From Bradyrhizobium diazoefficiens (GTDB lineage: Bacteria; Pseudomonadota; Alphaproteobacteria; Rhizobiales; Xanthobacteraceae), in NCBI RefSeq assembly GCF_016599855.1, contig NZ_CP067041.1, positions 682,001 through 746,000 on the forward strand: DNA of 64,000 nucleotides, in the 5' to 3' direction. The first letter of the stretch is position 1; every line of letters begins with the position of its first letter. Positions 39,529-49,365 of the stretch are shown here, one piece after another. The notes under the pieces are model-generated. The model was given only the letters and a program-made list of their open reading frames with translations, was not told the origin of the DNA and did no database searches. The position numbers and the translations under genes were made by a program.

Positions 39529-40068
39529 CTACGCCTTAGCCTGCACTGTGCTGATAAACGCCGCGAAACGCTCCATCGCCAAACGCAACGGTTCTGCCAG
39601 CGCGGGATCGGCGGCGATGCCGTGCTCGTCCCAAGTGCCGCCGAGCAGCGGCAGTGTCACGCATGCCTCCGTGGCGAGCCGGGCGGCCATTGTTTCCAGC
39701 GTCAGCGTCAGGGCGGCCAGCGCGTGCGTCGCGCGCGGTGACGTGTTGATCAGCGCAACTGGCTTGCTCGGAAATTCGTGGCTGCCGACCAGCCAGTCGA
39801 GCGCGTTCTTCAGCACGCCCGCGACGCCACGGGCATATTCGGGGCTCGAGATCAGGAGGCCATCGACGCTTCCGATCAGCTCGCGCATCGCGCCGACCGG
39901 CGCAGGCACATTGTCGCCATCCAGATCCGGATTGAAGAAGGGCAGGTCCGCGATTCCCTCGAACAGAATCACTTCGACGCCAGCAGGCGCGAGATGCGCC
40001 ACTGCGCGCAGTGCTGCTGTATTGCTCGAACCCGAGCGCAGGCTGCCGGAAATGGCGGCGATCTTCAT
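39529..40068 (-). CDS. NADPH-dependent FMN reductase
   Basis: 179 residues of the flavodoxin-like FMN_red family. The FMN loop is ISGSLRSGSSNTAALRAV, and a second binding loop is LISSPEYARGVAGVLKNALD. It reduces FMN, quinones or azo/chromate compounds with NADPH. It lies 12 bases after polA on the same strand, so it may be cotranscribed with polA. Confidence 0.92.
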   Translation of the reverse strand: MKIAAISGSLRSGSSNTAALRAVAHLAPAGVEVILFEGIADLPFFNPDLDGDNVPAPVGAMRELIGSVDGLLISSPEYARGVAGVLKNALDWLVGSHEFPSKPVALINTSPRATHALAALTLTLETMAARLATEACVTLPLLGGTWDEHGIAADPALAEPLRLAMERFAAFISTVQAKA

Positions 40069-40080
40069 CGGAGCGTCACG

Positions 40081-43000
40081 TCAGTGCGCCTCGTCCCAGT
40101 TTGTGGCCGCACGCGCGTCAACATGCAGCGGCACCGACAGCAGCACGGCCGGGAAGGGCGCGTCCTGCATCACGTGCTGCACGACGGGAAGCGTCGCCTC
40201 AACCTCGGCGTCGGGCACCTCGAAGATCAGTTCGTCGTGGACCTGGAGCAGCATCTGCGCCGAAAGCTTCTTCTCGGCCAGTGCATCCTCCACCCGCGTC
40301 ATGGCGCGGCGAATGATGTCGGCGGCGGTGCCCTGGAGTCTCGCGTTGATCGCGGCGCGTTCGTTGAAGGCACGCACCGAGGCGTTGGAGGCCTTGATGT
40401 CGGGATAGTGGCACTTGCGGCCGAACAGCGTGGTGACGTAGCCGTGGTTCCGACAGAAGTCCCGCGTCTCGTCCATATAGGCGCGGATGCCGGGGAAGCG
40501 CTCGAAATATTTCTTGATGTAGGCCGCGGCCTCTTCGCGGGCGATGCCGAGCTGGTTGGCGAGGCCAAACGCGGAAATGCCGTAGATGATGCCGAAATTG
40601 ATCGCCTTGGCGCGGCGACGGATTTCGCTCGGCATGCCCTCGATCGGCACGCCGAACATTTCCGACGCCGTCATTGCATGAATGTCGAGACCGTCGCGAA
40701 ACGCCTGCTTCAGCACGGGGATATCGGCGATCTCGGCGAGCAGCCGCAGCTCGATCTGCGAATAGTCTGCCGAGACCAGCTTGTGTCCCGGCGTCGCAAT
40801 GAAGGCGCGCCGGATTTTCCGGCCGTCCTCGGTGCGCACCGGGATGTTCTGCAGGTTCGGCTCGTTCGACGACAGCCGGCCCGTCGTGGTCGCCGCCAGC
40901 GCGTAGGTCGTGTGCACGCGATGGGTCTGCGGATTGACATAGGTCGGCAGCGCGTCGGTGTAGGTCGATTTCAGCTTCGAGACCTGGCGCCACTCCAGAA
41001 TCTTCTTCGGAAAGTCGTGGCCCTGCTCGGCGAGTTCGTCGAGCACCTGGGCGGTGGTCGACCACGCGCCGGTTTTCGTCTTGCTGCCGCCCGGCAATCC
41101 CATCTTGCCGAACAGGATGTCGCCAATTTGTTTGGGGCTGCCAACATTGACCGGCTCGCCTGCGATCTCCTGGATCTCGGCTTCGACCCGCGCGGCGGTC
41201 TGGGCGAAGTCGCCGGAAAGGCGCGACAGCACCTGACGGTCGATCGAGATGCCGCGCCGCTCCATGCGGGCGAGCACCGACACCAGCGGCCGCTCCAGCG
41301 TCTCGTAGACCGTGGTCATGTGCTCGGCGACGAGGCGCGGCTTCAGCACGCGCCAGATGCGCAGGATCACGTCGGCGCTTTCGGCCGACAGCGGCATGGC
41401 CTTCTCGATCGGCACCTGGTCGAAGGTGATCTTGCCCTTGCCGCTGCCGAGCAGCTCGTTCTCCTTCAGCATAGCGTGGCCGAACCAGCGCTCCGAGAGC
41501 TGCTCGATCGCATGCGAGCCGCGGCCGGCGTCGAGCACGTAGGAGATCAGCTGGGCATCGTCGGTGTTACGCAAGGTGATGCCGTGCTGCGCCAGCATCA
41601 CGGCGGTGAATTTGACGTCGAAGCCGATCTTGAGAATGCCTGCCGATTCCAGCACCGGCCGCAGCGCTTCGATCGCCTCGTCATGCTTGACCTGGTCGGG
41701 CGCAAGCCCGGCGTCGAACAGGCCGGCGCCGCCGCCGGACTGCTTGTGCGCGAATGGCACGTAGCAGGCCTCGTTCGGCGCCAGCGCCAGCGCGATGCCG
41801 CAGAAATCGGCCTGCATCGGATCGATCGAATTTCCTCGGATCTCGATCGCAACGTGGCCGGCATCATGGATGCGGGCGATGAAGGCGCTGAGCTCCTTCA
41901 ACGATTTGATCGTCTGATATTTGCTGCGATCGACCGGAAGCTTGCGCAGCGCCTCTTCGCGCGCCATCGCGAGCGAGATCGGCGCGCCTTTCGGACTCGC
42001 GGACTTGTCTTCCTTGCTCGCTGACAGGTTGCGCTCGCCCGGCCGGGCTTGCGCCGGCGTGCCCGCGCCTGGCGCGGGTACGACGTCCGAGGGCGGCAGC
42101 GGCGAGAAGACGCTGGCACCGCTTGCATAGCCGGGATCGGCATCGACGCTGGCAAGGTCGATCTGCGAATAATCGGCGACGCGGCGCGTCAGTGTCGTGA
42201 ATTCCATTGCCTTCAGGAAGGCAATCAGCTTGCGCGCATCGGGCTCGTGGACCGCGAGGTCGTCCAGCGGCACCTCCAGATCGACCTTGTCGTCGAGCAG
42301 AACGAGCTGCCGCGAAATTCGTGCTTTCTCCGCATTCTCGATCAGCGCCTCGCGCCGCTTCGGCTGCTTGATCTCTGTGGCGCGGAACAGCAGTTGCTCG
42401 AGGTCGCCATATTCGACGATCAGTTGCGCCGCGGTCTTGATGCCGATGCCGGGCACACCCGGCACGTTGTCGGTGGAATCGCCGGCCAGCGCCTGCACCT
42501 CCACCACCTTCTCCGGCGGCACGCCGAACTTTTCGATCACTTCGGGGATGCCGATGCGGCGATCCTTCATGGTATCGTACATGGTGACGCAGTCGGTGAC
42601 GAGCTGCATCAGGTCCTTGTCGGAGGACACGATGGTCGCGCTCGCCCCGCGCTCGCAGGCCTGCCGCACATAGGTCGCGATCAAGTCGTCGGCTTCGAAG
42701 CCCACCTGTTCCAGGCAGGGAAGATCGAAGGCGCGCACCGCCTCGCGGATCAGGGAGAATTGCGGGATCAGATCGTCTGGCGCCGGCGGCCGGTGCGCCT
42801 TGTAGTCCGGATAGATCTTGTTGCGGAAGGTGATTTCCGACTTGTCGAAGATGATCGCCAGATGCGTCGGCCGGTTGTCCTCGGGCATCTCGCGGAGCAA
42901 TTTCCACAGCATGTTGCAGAAGCCGAGCACGGCATTGACCTGCAAGCCGTCGGACTTGCGGTTCAGCGGCGGCAGTGCGTGATAGGCGCGGAAGATATAG

Positions 43001-43161
43001 GAGGAACCGTCGACCAGAAAGACATGGTCACCTTTTCCAGCCGCCTTCGCCGCGACCGGTTTGGCAGCAGACTTGTCAGCAGCGGATTTGCTCTCGGCTG
43101 CTGCCTTTGGCGCAGCCTTGGTGTCAGCTTTGGCGGAGATCTTTGGGGATGTCTCGGGCAT
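40081..43161 (-). CDS. polA: DNA polymerase I
   Basis: 1026 residues. An Ala/Lys-rich extension of about 45 residues precedes the 5' nuclease (DHVFLVDGSSYIFRAYHALP; SSDKDLMQLV). The polymerase domain has VSADYSQIELRLLAEIAD, RRRAKAINFGIIYGISAFGL and LQVHDELIFEV. In the 3'-5' exonuclease domain the DxE pair is replaced (AIEIRGNSID, E440 and R442) and the second aspartate position reads KFT, while the last site keeps Asp597 (SAESADVIL). It fills gaps and removes RNA primers; proofreading is probably lost. Confidence 0.97.
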   Translation of the reverse strand: MPETSPKISAKADTKAAPKAAAESKSAADKSAAKPVAAKAAGKGDHVFLVDGSSYIFRAYHALPPLNRKSDGLQVNAVLGFCNMLWKLLREMPEDNRPTHLAIIFDKSEITFRNKIYPDYKAHRPPAPDDLIPQFSLIREAVRAFDLPCLEQVGFEADDLIATYVRQACERGASATIVSSDKDLMQLVTDCVTMYDTMKDRRIGIPEVIEKFGVPPEKVVEVQALAGDSTDNVPGVPGIGIKTAAQLIVEYGDLEQLLFRATEIKQPKRREALIENAEKARISRQLVLLDDKVDLEVPLDDLAVHEPDARKLIAFLKAMEFTTLTRRVADYSQIDLASVDADPGYASGASVFSPLPPSDVVPAPGAGTPAQARPGERNLSASKEDKSASPKGAPISLAMAREEALRKLPVDRSKYQTIKSLKELSAFIARIHDAGHVAIEIRGNSIDPMQADFCGIALALAPNEACYVPFAHKQSGGGAGLFDAGLAPDQVKHDEAIEALRPVLESAGILKIGFDVKFTAVMLAQHGITLRNTDDAQLISYVLDAGRGSHAIEQLSERWFGHAMLKENELLGSGKGKITFDQVPIEKAMPLSAESADVILRIWRVLKPRLVAEHMTTVYETLERPLVSVLARMERRGISIDRQVLSRLSGDFAQTAARVEAEIQEIAGEPVNVGSPKQIGDILFGKMGLPGGSKTKTGAWSTTAQVLDELAEQGHDFPKKILEWRQVSKLKSTYTDALPTYVNPQTHRVHTTYALAATTTGRLSSNEPNLQNIPVRTEDGRKIRRAFIATPGHKLVSADYSQIELRLLAEIADIPVLKQAFRDGLDIHAMTASEMFGVPIEGMPSEIRRRAKAINFGIIYGISAFGLANQLGIAREEAAAYIKKYFERFPGIRAYMDETRDFCRNHGYVTTLFGRKCHYPDIKASNASVRAFNERAAINARLQGTAADIIRRAMTRVEDALAEKKLSAQMLLQVHDELIFEVPDAEVEATLPVVQHVMQDAPFPAVLLSVPLHVDARAATNWDEAH

Positions 43162-43240
43162 GGCCGCAATGTATGATTTTTTGCGGGATTTGACAGCCTT
43201 GGGTGGAGGATTTTTGGCCTGCCGGCGCCGCTATCCCCAC

Positions 43241-43328
43241 TGTCATTCCCCGCGAAGGCGGGGAATCCAGTACGCAGTGGCCTCTCGGCTCAATCACTGG
43301 CATCTCGGCGTACTGGGTCGCCGGTCAA
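43241..43328. repeat. Dispersed repeat, 'gtcattccccgcgaaggcggggaatcc' family
   Basis: The left stem pairs ccccgc with gcgggg ahead of 'aatccagta'; the right end is 'tactgggtcgccggtc'. The copy at 45948 has the same left and right ends with a different centre, so these are two members of one family. Located between polA and the acyltransferase gene. Confidence 0.65.
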
Positions 43329-43350
43329 GCCGTGCGACGACAGCTTCCCG

Positions 43351-44421
43351 CTACTCCGCCGCCTGCAACATCGGCTTCACCGCCTTCGGTGCGATCCAGA
43401 ATGCGTCCGGCCGCTCGAACAGGAAGTTGGCATGCAACCGCAGGGCAGCTTGCCAGATCGCGAGCGATCCGAGCACGCCGACGACGGTGACGATCAGCGA
43501 CAACGTGCCGATGTCCGAAATGATTCCGGTGCGCAGCAGCAGCGTGCGCGTTGCCGCCATCGGCAGGAAGAAGGCGAGGTAGATCACGATTGAATGCTCG
43601 CCGCAGAAGCGAAAGAAGTTGAGCCAGTGCGCACGCGCGAGCAGCGTGCCGATAGTGATGATTGCACATGCGCCGGCGAAGCCGAGCATGAGCGAGACGA
43701 TTTTCCATTCGCTGGCGCCGAGTGCGACGAGGCCGGCATTCACCAGCGCCCAGGTCGCGAGCGCGGCGAGGGCCAGCGCAGGTTGGCTGCGCGCGCGATT
43801 CGAGAGCGCGAACACGTAAGGCGCAAACAGATACCCCGAATAGAAATAGACGAAGCGCGCGCAGAATTCGTCGATCGCGGTCCATCCGGTCGTCACGCGC
43901 GCGGTCTCCAGCGCGGCTGCGAGGAGCCAGATCGCGATCGGTGGAAATTTTCGTGTCAGTTTTGTGATGACGAAGAAGACCGGCAGCAGGTAGATGAACC
44001 AGAGCGTGCCGAAGGGTTCGATGAAGGATTCGAGATACAGGAGGCTCACGCCGCGCCAGCCGGTTTCAGCGGCAAACGCGGGGGCCTTGAAGCCGAATTG
44101 GATCGTCACCCAGACGACATAAAAATAAGCGAAATGCATCACCTTTCGGTCGAGATAGGCTCGCCAGTCCCGATCGATCACCAGTGGCAGGAACAGGCCC
44201 GAAATCAGGAAGAAGTCCGGCATCCGGAATGGCTTCGCGAAGGCCACCAAAACATGCATGAAGCCGGTCTCGCCGGCGGCGAGCTCGACCCCCAGCACCG
44301 AATGCATCATCACGACCATGACGATGCAGATGCCCTTGGCGTAATCGACCCAGTCGACACGCGCGGTAGCGGAGGCTTTGGGAAGGCCCCCGCTCGCAGC
44401 GATTGTGCCTGATGGTGTCAT
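43351..44421 (-). CDS. Acyltransferase 3 family membrane protein
   Basis: 356 residues with about ten membrane segments. The first segment has WVDYAKGICIVMVVMMHSVL, with the family's key arginine/histidine region, and a second motif follows in FRMPDFFLISGLFL. Such proteins add acetyl or other acyl groups to envelope sugars. It is divergent from the UDP-glucose dehydrogenase gene, which fits polysaccharide decoration, though this link is inferred. Confidence 0.88.
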   Translation of the reverse strand: MTPSGTIAASGGLPKASATARVDWVDYAKGICIVMVVMMHSVLGVELAAGETGFMHVLVAFAKPFRMPDFFLISGLFLPLVIDRDWRAYLDRKVMHFAYFYVVWVTIQFGFKAPAFAAETGWRGVSLLYLESFIEPFGTLWFIYLLPVFFVITKLTRKFPPIAIWLLAAALETARVTTGWTAIDEFCARFVYFYSGYLFAPYVFALSNRARSQPALALAALATWALVNAGLVALGASEWKIVSLMLGFAGACAIITIGTLLARAHWLNFFRFCGEHSIVIYLAFFLPMAATRTLLLRTGIISDIGTLSLIVTVVGVLGSLAIWQAALRLHANFLFERPDAFWIAPKAVKPMLQAAE

Positions 44422-44616
44422 GTGTCCCTTTTTGAGGCGGGTTCCGCCCGGTCCTGTGCGGGCGTGGGGCAGTGTGGGGCCCAGTGGTTTCCGACTTCTT
44501 TACCGGTACAAATCGCGTGCCGGATTCTGAACGCGGGCCCTTCCTTCCCAACGGGAAAATGCTAAACCGGTCCCGGATTGGGTTTTCTCGTTAACCAAGC
44601 TAGAATAGGGATTTTC

Positions 44617-45936
44617 ATGCGCATCGCCATGATCGGCACGGGTTATGTGGGACTGGTGTCCGGAGCCTGCTTTGCGGATTTCGGCCACGACGTCGTTTGT
44701 GTCGACAAGGATGAGAAGAAAATCGCAGGCCTGCATCGCGGTGAAATCCCGATCTACGAACCGGGCCTCGACGAGCTTGTCGCGACGAACGTCAAGGCCA
44801 AGCGCCTGAGCTTCACGACCGACCTGTCGAAGCCGGTGGCCGACGCCGATGCCGTATTCATCGCGGTCGGTACGCCCTCGCGCCGCGGCGATGGTCACGC
44901 CGATCTCTCTTATGTCTATGCTGCCGCGAAAGAGATCGCGCAGTCGCTGTCCGGTTTCACCGTCGTGGTGACGAAATCGACCGTGCCGGTCGGCACCGGC
45001 GACGAGGTCGAGCGCATCATCCGCGAGGCCAATCCCAAGGCCGACGTCGTCGTCGCCTCGAACCCCGAGTTTCTGCGGGAGGGTGCGGCGATCCGCGACT
45101 TCAAATTCCCCGATCGCGTCGTGGTCGGCACCTCCGACGAGCGCGGCCGCAAGGTGATGGGCGACATCTACCGCCCGCTATCGCTGAACCAGGCGCCGCT
45201 GATGTTCACGGAACGCCGCACCGCCGAGATGATCAAATACGCCGCGAACGCGTTCCTCGCGACCAAGATCACCTTCATCAACGAGATCGCCGATCTCTCC
45301 GAAAAGGTCGGCGCCAACGTGCAGGAGGTCGCGCGTGGCATTGGCCTGGACAACCGCATCGGCACCAAGTTCCTACACGCCGGTCCCGGCTTCGGCGGCT
45401 CCTGCTTCCCGAAGGACACCAAGGCGCTGATCAAGATCGCGCAGGACTATGATGTGTCCTTGCGCATCGTCGAATCCGTGCTGGCGGTGAACGAGAACCG
45501 CAAGCGCGCGATGGCGCGCAAAGTGAGCCAGGCGCTCGGCGGCTCGCTGCGCGGCAAGACCATCGCCGTGCTCGGCCTCACCTTCAAGCCCGACACCGAC
45601 GACATGCGCGATGCGCCGTCGATCCCGCTCGTGACCGGCCTCCTCGACATGGGCGCGAAGGTCAAGGCCTTCGACCCGGTCGGGATGGAGCAGGCCAAGG
45701 GCGAGCTGCCCGGCATCACCTATTGCGAGGACGCCTATTCCTGCGCTGAAGGCGCCGACGCGCTCGTCGTCGTCACCGAATGGACGCAGTTCCGCGCGCT
45801 CGATCTCGACCGGCTGAAGGCGACCATGAAGCAGCCGATCATCGTCGATCTCCGCAATATCTACCGTCCCGAAGAGATGGCTGCCGCCGGCTTCACTTAT
45901 GAGAGCGTCGGCCGCCCGCCGGCGCAGGGCGGATAG
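44617..45936 (+). CDS. ugd: UDP-glucose 6-dehydrogenase
   Basis: 439 residues. It oxidises UDP-glucose to UDP-glucuronate with NAD+ for polysaccharides. The Rossmann start is MIGTGYVGLVSGACFADFG and the catalytic cysteine is in HAGPGFGGSCFPKDTKAL. I chose ATG 44617 (TAGGG upstream); 13 more residues could precede it. In rhizobia this gene (also called rkpK) feeds surface polysaccharide synthesis. Confidence 0.95.
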   Translation: MRIAMIGTGYVGLVSGACFADFGHDVVCVDKDEKKIAGLHRGEIPIYEPGLDELVATNVKAKRLSFTTDLSKPVADADAVFIAVGTPSRRGDGHADLSYVYAAAKEIAQSLSGFTVVVTKSTVPVGTGDEVERIIREANPKADVVVASNPEFLREGAAIRDFKFPDRVVVGTSDERGRKVMGDIYRPLSLNQAPLMFTERRTAEMIKYAANAFLATKITFINEIADLSEKVGANVQEVARGIGLDNRIGTKFLHAGPGFGGSCFPKDTKALIKIAQDYDVSLRIVESVLAVNENRKRAMARKVSQALGGSLRGKTIAVLGLTFKPDTDDMRDAPSIPLVTGLLDMGAKVKAFDPVGMEQAKGELPGITYCEDAYSCAEGADALVVVTEWTQFRALDLDRLKATMKQPIIVDLRNIYRPEEMAAAGFTYESVGRPPAQGG

Positions 45937-45947
45937 CGACGCACGAT

Positions 45948-46034
45948 TGTCATACCGCGCGAAAGCGGGGTATCCAGTAATCCCGATCTTCGTGATGGTC
46001 GGGATCTGAGTTTACTGGATCGCCCGCCCCGGTC
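45948..46034. repeat. Dispersed repeat, second copy of the ggaatccagta family
   Basis: Begins 'gtcataccgcgcgaaagcgg', ends 'tactggatcgcccgcc'. The centre carries an extra stem, atcccgat...atcggga-like, not present in the 43241 copy. Confidence 0.65.
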
Positions 46035-46073
46035 CCCAATTGCGCACGGGGCGGTGATGACGGATCGAGACTT

Positions 46074-48548
46074 TTGCCCCGCAAATTCGACACGTCCCTC
46101 CCGATCGACGCCGTGCTCGACGATTTGTCGCGCACGCTGGAGGCGCACAACGCCGCCGTCCTGGTAGCCCCTCCGGGCGCCGGCAAGACCACACGGGTGC
46201 CGCTCGCGCTGCTCGATGCGCCCTGGGCCAGAGCTAAGAAGATAATCGTGCTGGAGCCGCGGCGTATCGCTGCGCGCGCCAGCGCCGATCGTATGGCCAA
46301 GTCGCTTGGCGAGCGCGCTGGCGAGACCGTCGGCTACCGGGTCCGCTTCGGCTCGAAGATCTCGCGCGCGACGCGCATCGAGGTCGTCACCGAAGGCATT
46401 TTTACCCGTCAAATCCTCGAGGATCCCGAACTGTCAGGCGTTGCCGCCGTCCTGTTCGACGAATTCCACGAGCGCTCGCTCGATGCCGACATGGGCCTGG
46501 CCCTGGCGCGCGACGTGCAACTCGGCTTGCGCGAGGATCTGCGCATCCTGGTGATGTCGGCTACACTCGACGGTGCGCGTGTCGCAAAATTGCTCGGCGA
46601 CGCCCCGGTCGTCGAGAGCGAGGGCCGCGCCTTTCCGGTCGAGACGCGCTATCTCGGCCGCAAGGCAGACGCGCCGATCGAGCGGCAGATGGCCGACGCG
46701 ATTGCCTGGGCCCTGCGTGCCGATAGCGGCTCGGTACTGGCCTTCCTGCCGGGTGCCGCCGAAATCCGCCGCACCCAGAATTTCCTCGGCGAACGCGTGC
46801 AGGATGCTTCCATCGAGATCGTGCCGTTGTTCGGCGCGCTCGATGCCGCCGTGCAGGACCGCGCCATTGCGCCAGCACCAAAGGGCACGCGCAAGGTGGT
46901 GCTGGCGACCTCGATCGCCGAGACTTCGCTGACCATTGAGGGCGTGCGCATCGTCGTCGATTCCGGACTCGCCCGCGTGCCGCGCTACGAGCCTGATATC
47001 GGCCTGACCCGGCTCGAGACCGTGCGTGCTGCGCGCGCGGCGGTCGATCAACGTCGTGGCCGCGCCGGCCGCACCGAGGCTGGCGTCTGCTACCGGCTCT
47101 GGGACGAGCCGCAGACAGCGTCGCTGGCGCCCTATACCCAGCCGGAAATTTTGAGCGCCGATCTGTCCTCGTTGGTGCTCGATCTCGCGCAATGGGGCGT
47201 TGCTGATCCCGCCGCGCTATCATTCCTCGATCCGCCGCCGCAGCCGGCGTGGAAGGAAGCCAAGAGCCTGTTGTCCGAGCTGAACGCGCTCGACGGTGAC
47301 GGCCGCATCACCGTCGAAGGCAAGAGCCTGCGCGCGCTGGCGCTGCCGCCACGGCTCGCACGCATGATCGTGGATTCGCATCGCGCCGGCGCGGGAGAAG
47401 AGGCGGCCGAGATCGCGGCCATCCTCACCGAGCGCGGGCTCGGTGGCGACAGCGCCGATCTCGAGCACCGGCGCGAGCAGTTTCGCCGCGACCGTTCGCC
47501 GCGGGCAGTGAGCGCTCGCGAGTTGGCGCGGCGCTGGGCTGCGCAGGTCGCCGCGTCCGAGAAGGCGGGGCAGCAGGAGGCTCTTTCGACCGGCCTGATG
47601 CTCGCCTATGCCTTCCCGGATCGCGTCGCGCGCAACCGCGGCAATGGCAGTTTCGTGCTTGCCAACGGCCGCGGCGCCGCGGTCGAGCAAACTTCGTCGC
47701 TGGCCCGCGCGCCCTATATCGCTGTCGGCGAGATGACCGGAACGGCCGCGAGTGGCCGTATCCTGCTCGCCGCGCAAATCACTGAGGACGACATCGAGCG
47801 GCACTTCGCCGAGCACATCGACAGCGTCGACGAGATCTCCTTCGACCGCGGTGCGATGGCTCTGCGCGCACGGCGCAAGCGCGTGCTGCATGCGATCACG
47901 CTCTCCGAGATGACACTTGCGGTATCGCCTTCGGAAGAGACGGCGCGCATTTTTGCCGACGGGCTGATCGCCGCCGGCCTCGACCGGTTGCCCTGGTCGA
48001 AGGCCGCAAAACAATGGCGCGACCGCGTGATGTTTTTGCGCAAGGCCGAGGGCGAGGGCTGGCCCGATCTCTCCGATGACGGATTGATCGCGCGGCGCGA
48101 GGACTGGCTGGTGCCGGCGCTCTACGACAAGATCGCGCTCAAGGACATCTCCGCCGGCGATCTGTCCGATGCGCTGATGGCGCAGTTGCCGTGGGAGATG
48201 CACGCGCGGCTCGAGCGCGAGGCGCCGACCCATTTCGAGGCGCCCACGGGAAGCGTGCTCGCGATCGACTATGAGGCTGAGCAGGGCCCGACCATCGCGG
48301 TGCGGCTCCAGGAGTTGTTCGGCCTCAACACGCATCCGTCGATCGCGGCCGGCAAGGTGCCGCTGGTGCTGGAATTGCTGTCACCGGCGCAGCGCCCAGT
48401 GCAGGTGACGCGCGATCTCCCCGGTTTTTGGCGCGGCAGTTACGCCGCGGTGCGCTCCGACCTGCGCGGCCGCTATCCCCGTCATCCCTGGCCCGAGGAT
48501 CCCGCGAGCGCGATCCCGACCCGGCGGGTCAAGCCGCGCGGGACCTGA
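46074..48548 (+). CDS. hrpB: ATP-dependent helicase HrpB
   Basis: 824 residues of the DEAH-box HrpB family. Motif I is VAPPGAGKTTRVP, motif II reads LFDEFHERSLD (DEFH), and motif III is VMSATLDGARVA. Motif VI is QRRGRAGRTEAGV. HrpB-type C-terminal segments follow. These helicases act on RNA in motility and stress roles. The start is TTG 46074; no ATG or GTG upstream is in frame. It follows ugd after a 137-base repeat-containing gap. Confidence 0.94.
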   Translation: MPRKFDTSLPIDAVLDDLSRTLEAHNAAVLVAPPGAGKTTRVPLALLDAPWARAKKIIVLEPRRIAARASADRMAKSLGERAGETVGYRVRFGSKISRATRIEVVTEGIFTRQILEDPELSGVAAVLFDEFHERSLDADMGLALARDVQLGLREDLRILVMSATLDGARVAKLLGDAPVVESEGRAFPVETRYLGRKADAPIERQMADAIAWALRADSGSVLAFLPGAAEIRRTQNFLGERVQDASIEIVPLFGALDAAVQDRAIAPAPKGTRKVVLATSIAETSLTIEGVRIVVDSGLARVPRYEPDIGLTRLETVRAARAAVDQRRGRAGRTEAGVCYRLWDEPQTASLAPYTQPEILSADLSSLVLDLAQWGVADPAALSFLDPPPQPAWKEAKSLLSELNALDGDGRITVEGKSLRALALPPRLARMIVDSHRAGAGEEAAEIAAILTERGLGGDSADLEHRREQFRRDRSPRAVSARELARRWAAQVAASEKAGQQEALSTGLMLAYAFPDRVARNRGNGSFVLANGRGAAVEQTSSLARAPYIAVGEMTGTAASGRILLAAQITEDDIERHFAEHIDSVDEISFDRGAMALRARRKRVLHAITLSEMTLAVSPSEETARIFADGLIAAGLDRLPWSKAAKQWRDRVMFLRKAEGEGWPDLSDDGLIARREDWLVPALYDKIALKDISAGDLSDALMAQLPWEMHARLEREAPTHFEAPTGSVLAIDYEAEQGPTIAVRLQELFGLNTHPSIAAGKVPLVLELLSPAQRPVQVTRDLPGFWRGSYAAVRSDLRGRYPRHPWPEDPASAIPTRRVKPRGT

Positions 48549-48675
48549 CAAAGCGTGCCGGCGCATTAACCGTCCGCTCATCCTTTTCGTCAAAATAGCA
48601 GCGTTCCGATGGCAGCTTCGCTCGCGGAGAGGCGTTTCGCGTGGTGAAATCGAGCTTTCGGTTCAGAGTGGTGTC

Positions 48676-49182
48676 ATGCGTAACATAATGATCTTCGCGG
48701 CCATCCTGATCGGGCTGGGTACCTTCATGGCGCAGATGGCGGACAGGATGAGCTCCGCCTCCGCCACGTCGGCGCCGCGCACGACGGTCGCGACCGCGGC
48801 GCCAGCCGGCGGCCGCAGCCTCAACATCCCTCGCGATGGCCGTGGCCACTTCCAGGCCGAGGGCCGCATCGACGGCCAGCGCATCGGCTTCATGGTCGAC
48901 ACCGGCGCGTCCGTGGTAGCACTGAACGAGAGCTCGGCCGCACGTTTTGGCCTGCGTCCCTCGCGCAGCGAATACAATTCAACCGTCTCAACCGCCAACG
49001 GCACCATCAAGGCCGCGCGCGCCCGGATCGCCATGTTGGACGTCGGCGGCCTTGTCGTGCGCGATGTGGACGCCATGGTGCTGCCGGACGAGGCTCTGTC
49101 GGAGAACCTGCTCGGCCTCTCCTTCCTGTCCCGCCTGAAGCGCTTTGAGTACGCCAACGGCCAGATGGTGCTGGAGCAGTAA
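48676..49182 (+). CDS. Clan AA aspartic protease (TIGR02281-like)
   Basis: 168 residues. An N-terminal membrane anchor or signal (IMIFAAILIGLGTFMAQM) precedes a retropepsin-like fold with the catalytic motif GFMVDTGASVVALNESSA (Asp-Thr-Gly) and a later LLGLSFLSRLKRFEY. It should act in the periplasm, probably as a dimer. The substrate is unknown. Confidence 0.88.
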   Translation: MRNIMIFAAILIGLGTFMAQMADRMSSASATSAPRTTVATAAPAGGRSLNIPRDGRGHFQAEGRIDGQRIGFMVDTGASVVALNESSAARFGLRPSRSEYNSTVSTANGTIKAARARIAMLDVGGLVVRDVDAMVLPDEALSENLLGLSFLSRLKRFEYANGQMVLEQ

Positions 49183-49365
49183 ATCCGGACGGATCACGGC
49201 CGGACAGCTCTATATTGTTTTGAGCAAGCCCACGGCAGGTAACGTTTCTCCCGTTACCAAACTGCCGCAATTATCGGCCATAAGCCTTCATTCCCGCCTT
49301 CCGCTGCGGCCTGGCATTCGCTAAGGCTGCGTCAATTCCGCCCCCTTTTTCACGAGACCGTCGCA

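Noticed and set aside
39778..42024. Long plus-strand frame across the FMN reductase and polA genes
   Set aside because: Antisense to two clear genes, with Arg/Gly/His-rich low-information sequence.
40081..43161. Idea that polA is fused to another gene because of its N-terminal extension
   Set aside because: The first 45 residues are low-complexity Ala/Lys/Ser with no domain; it is simply an extension.
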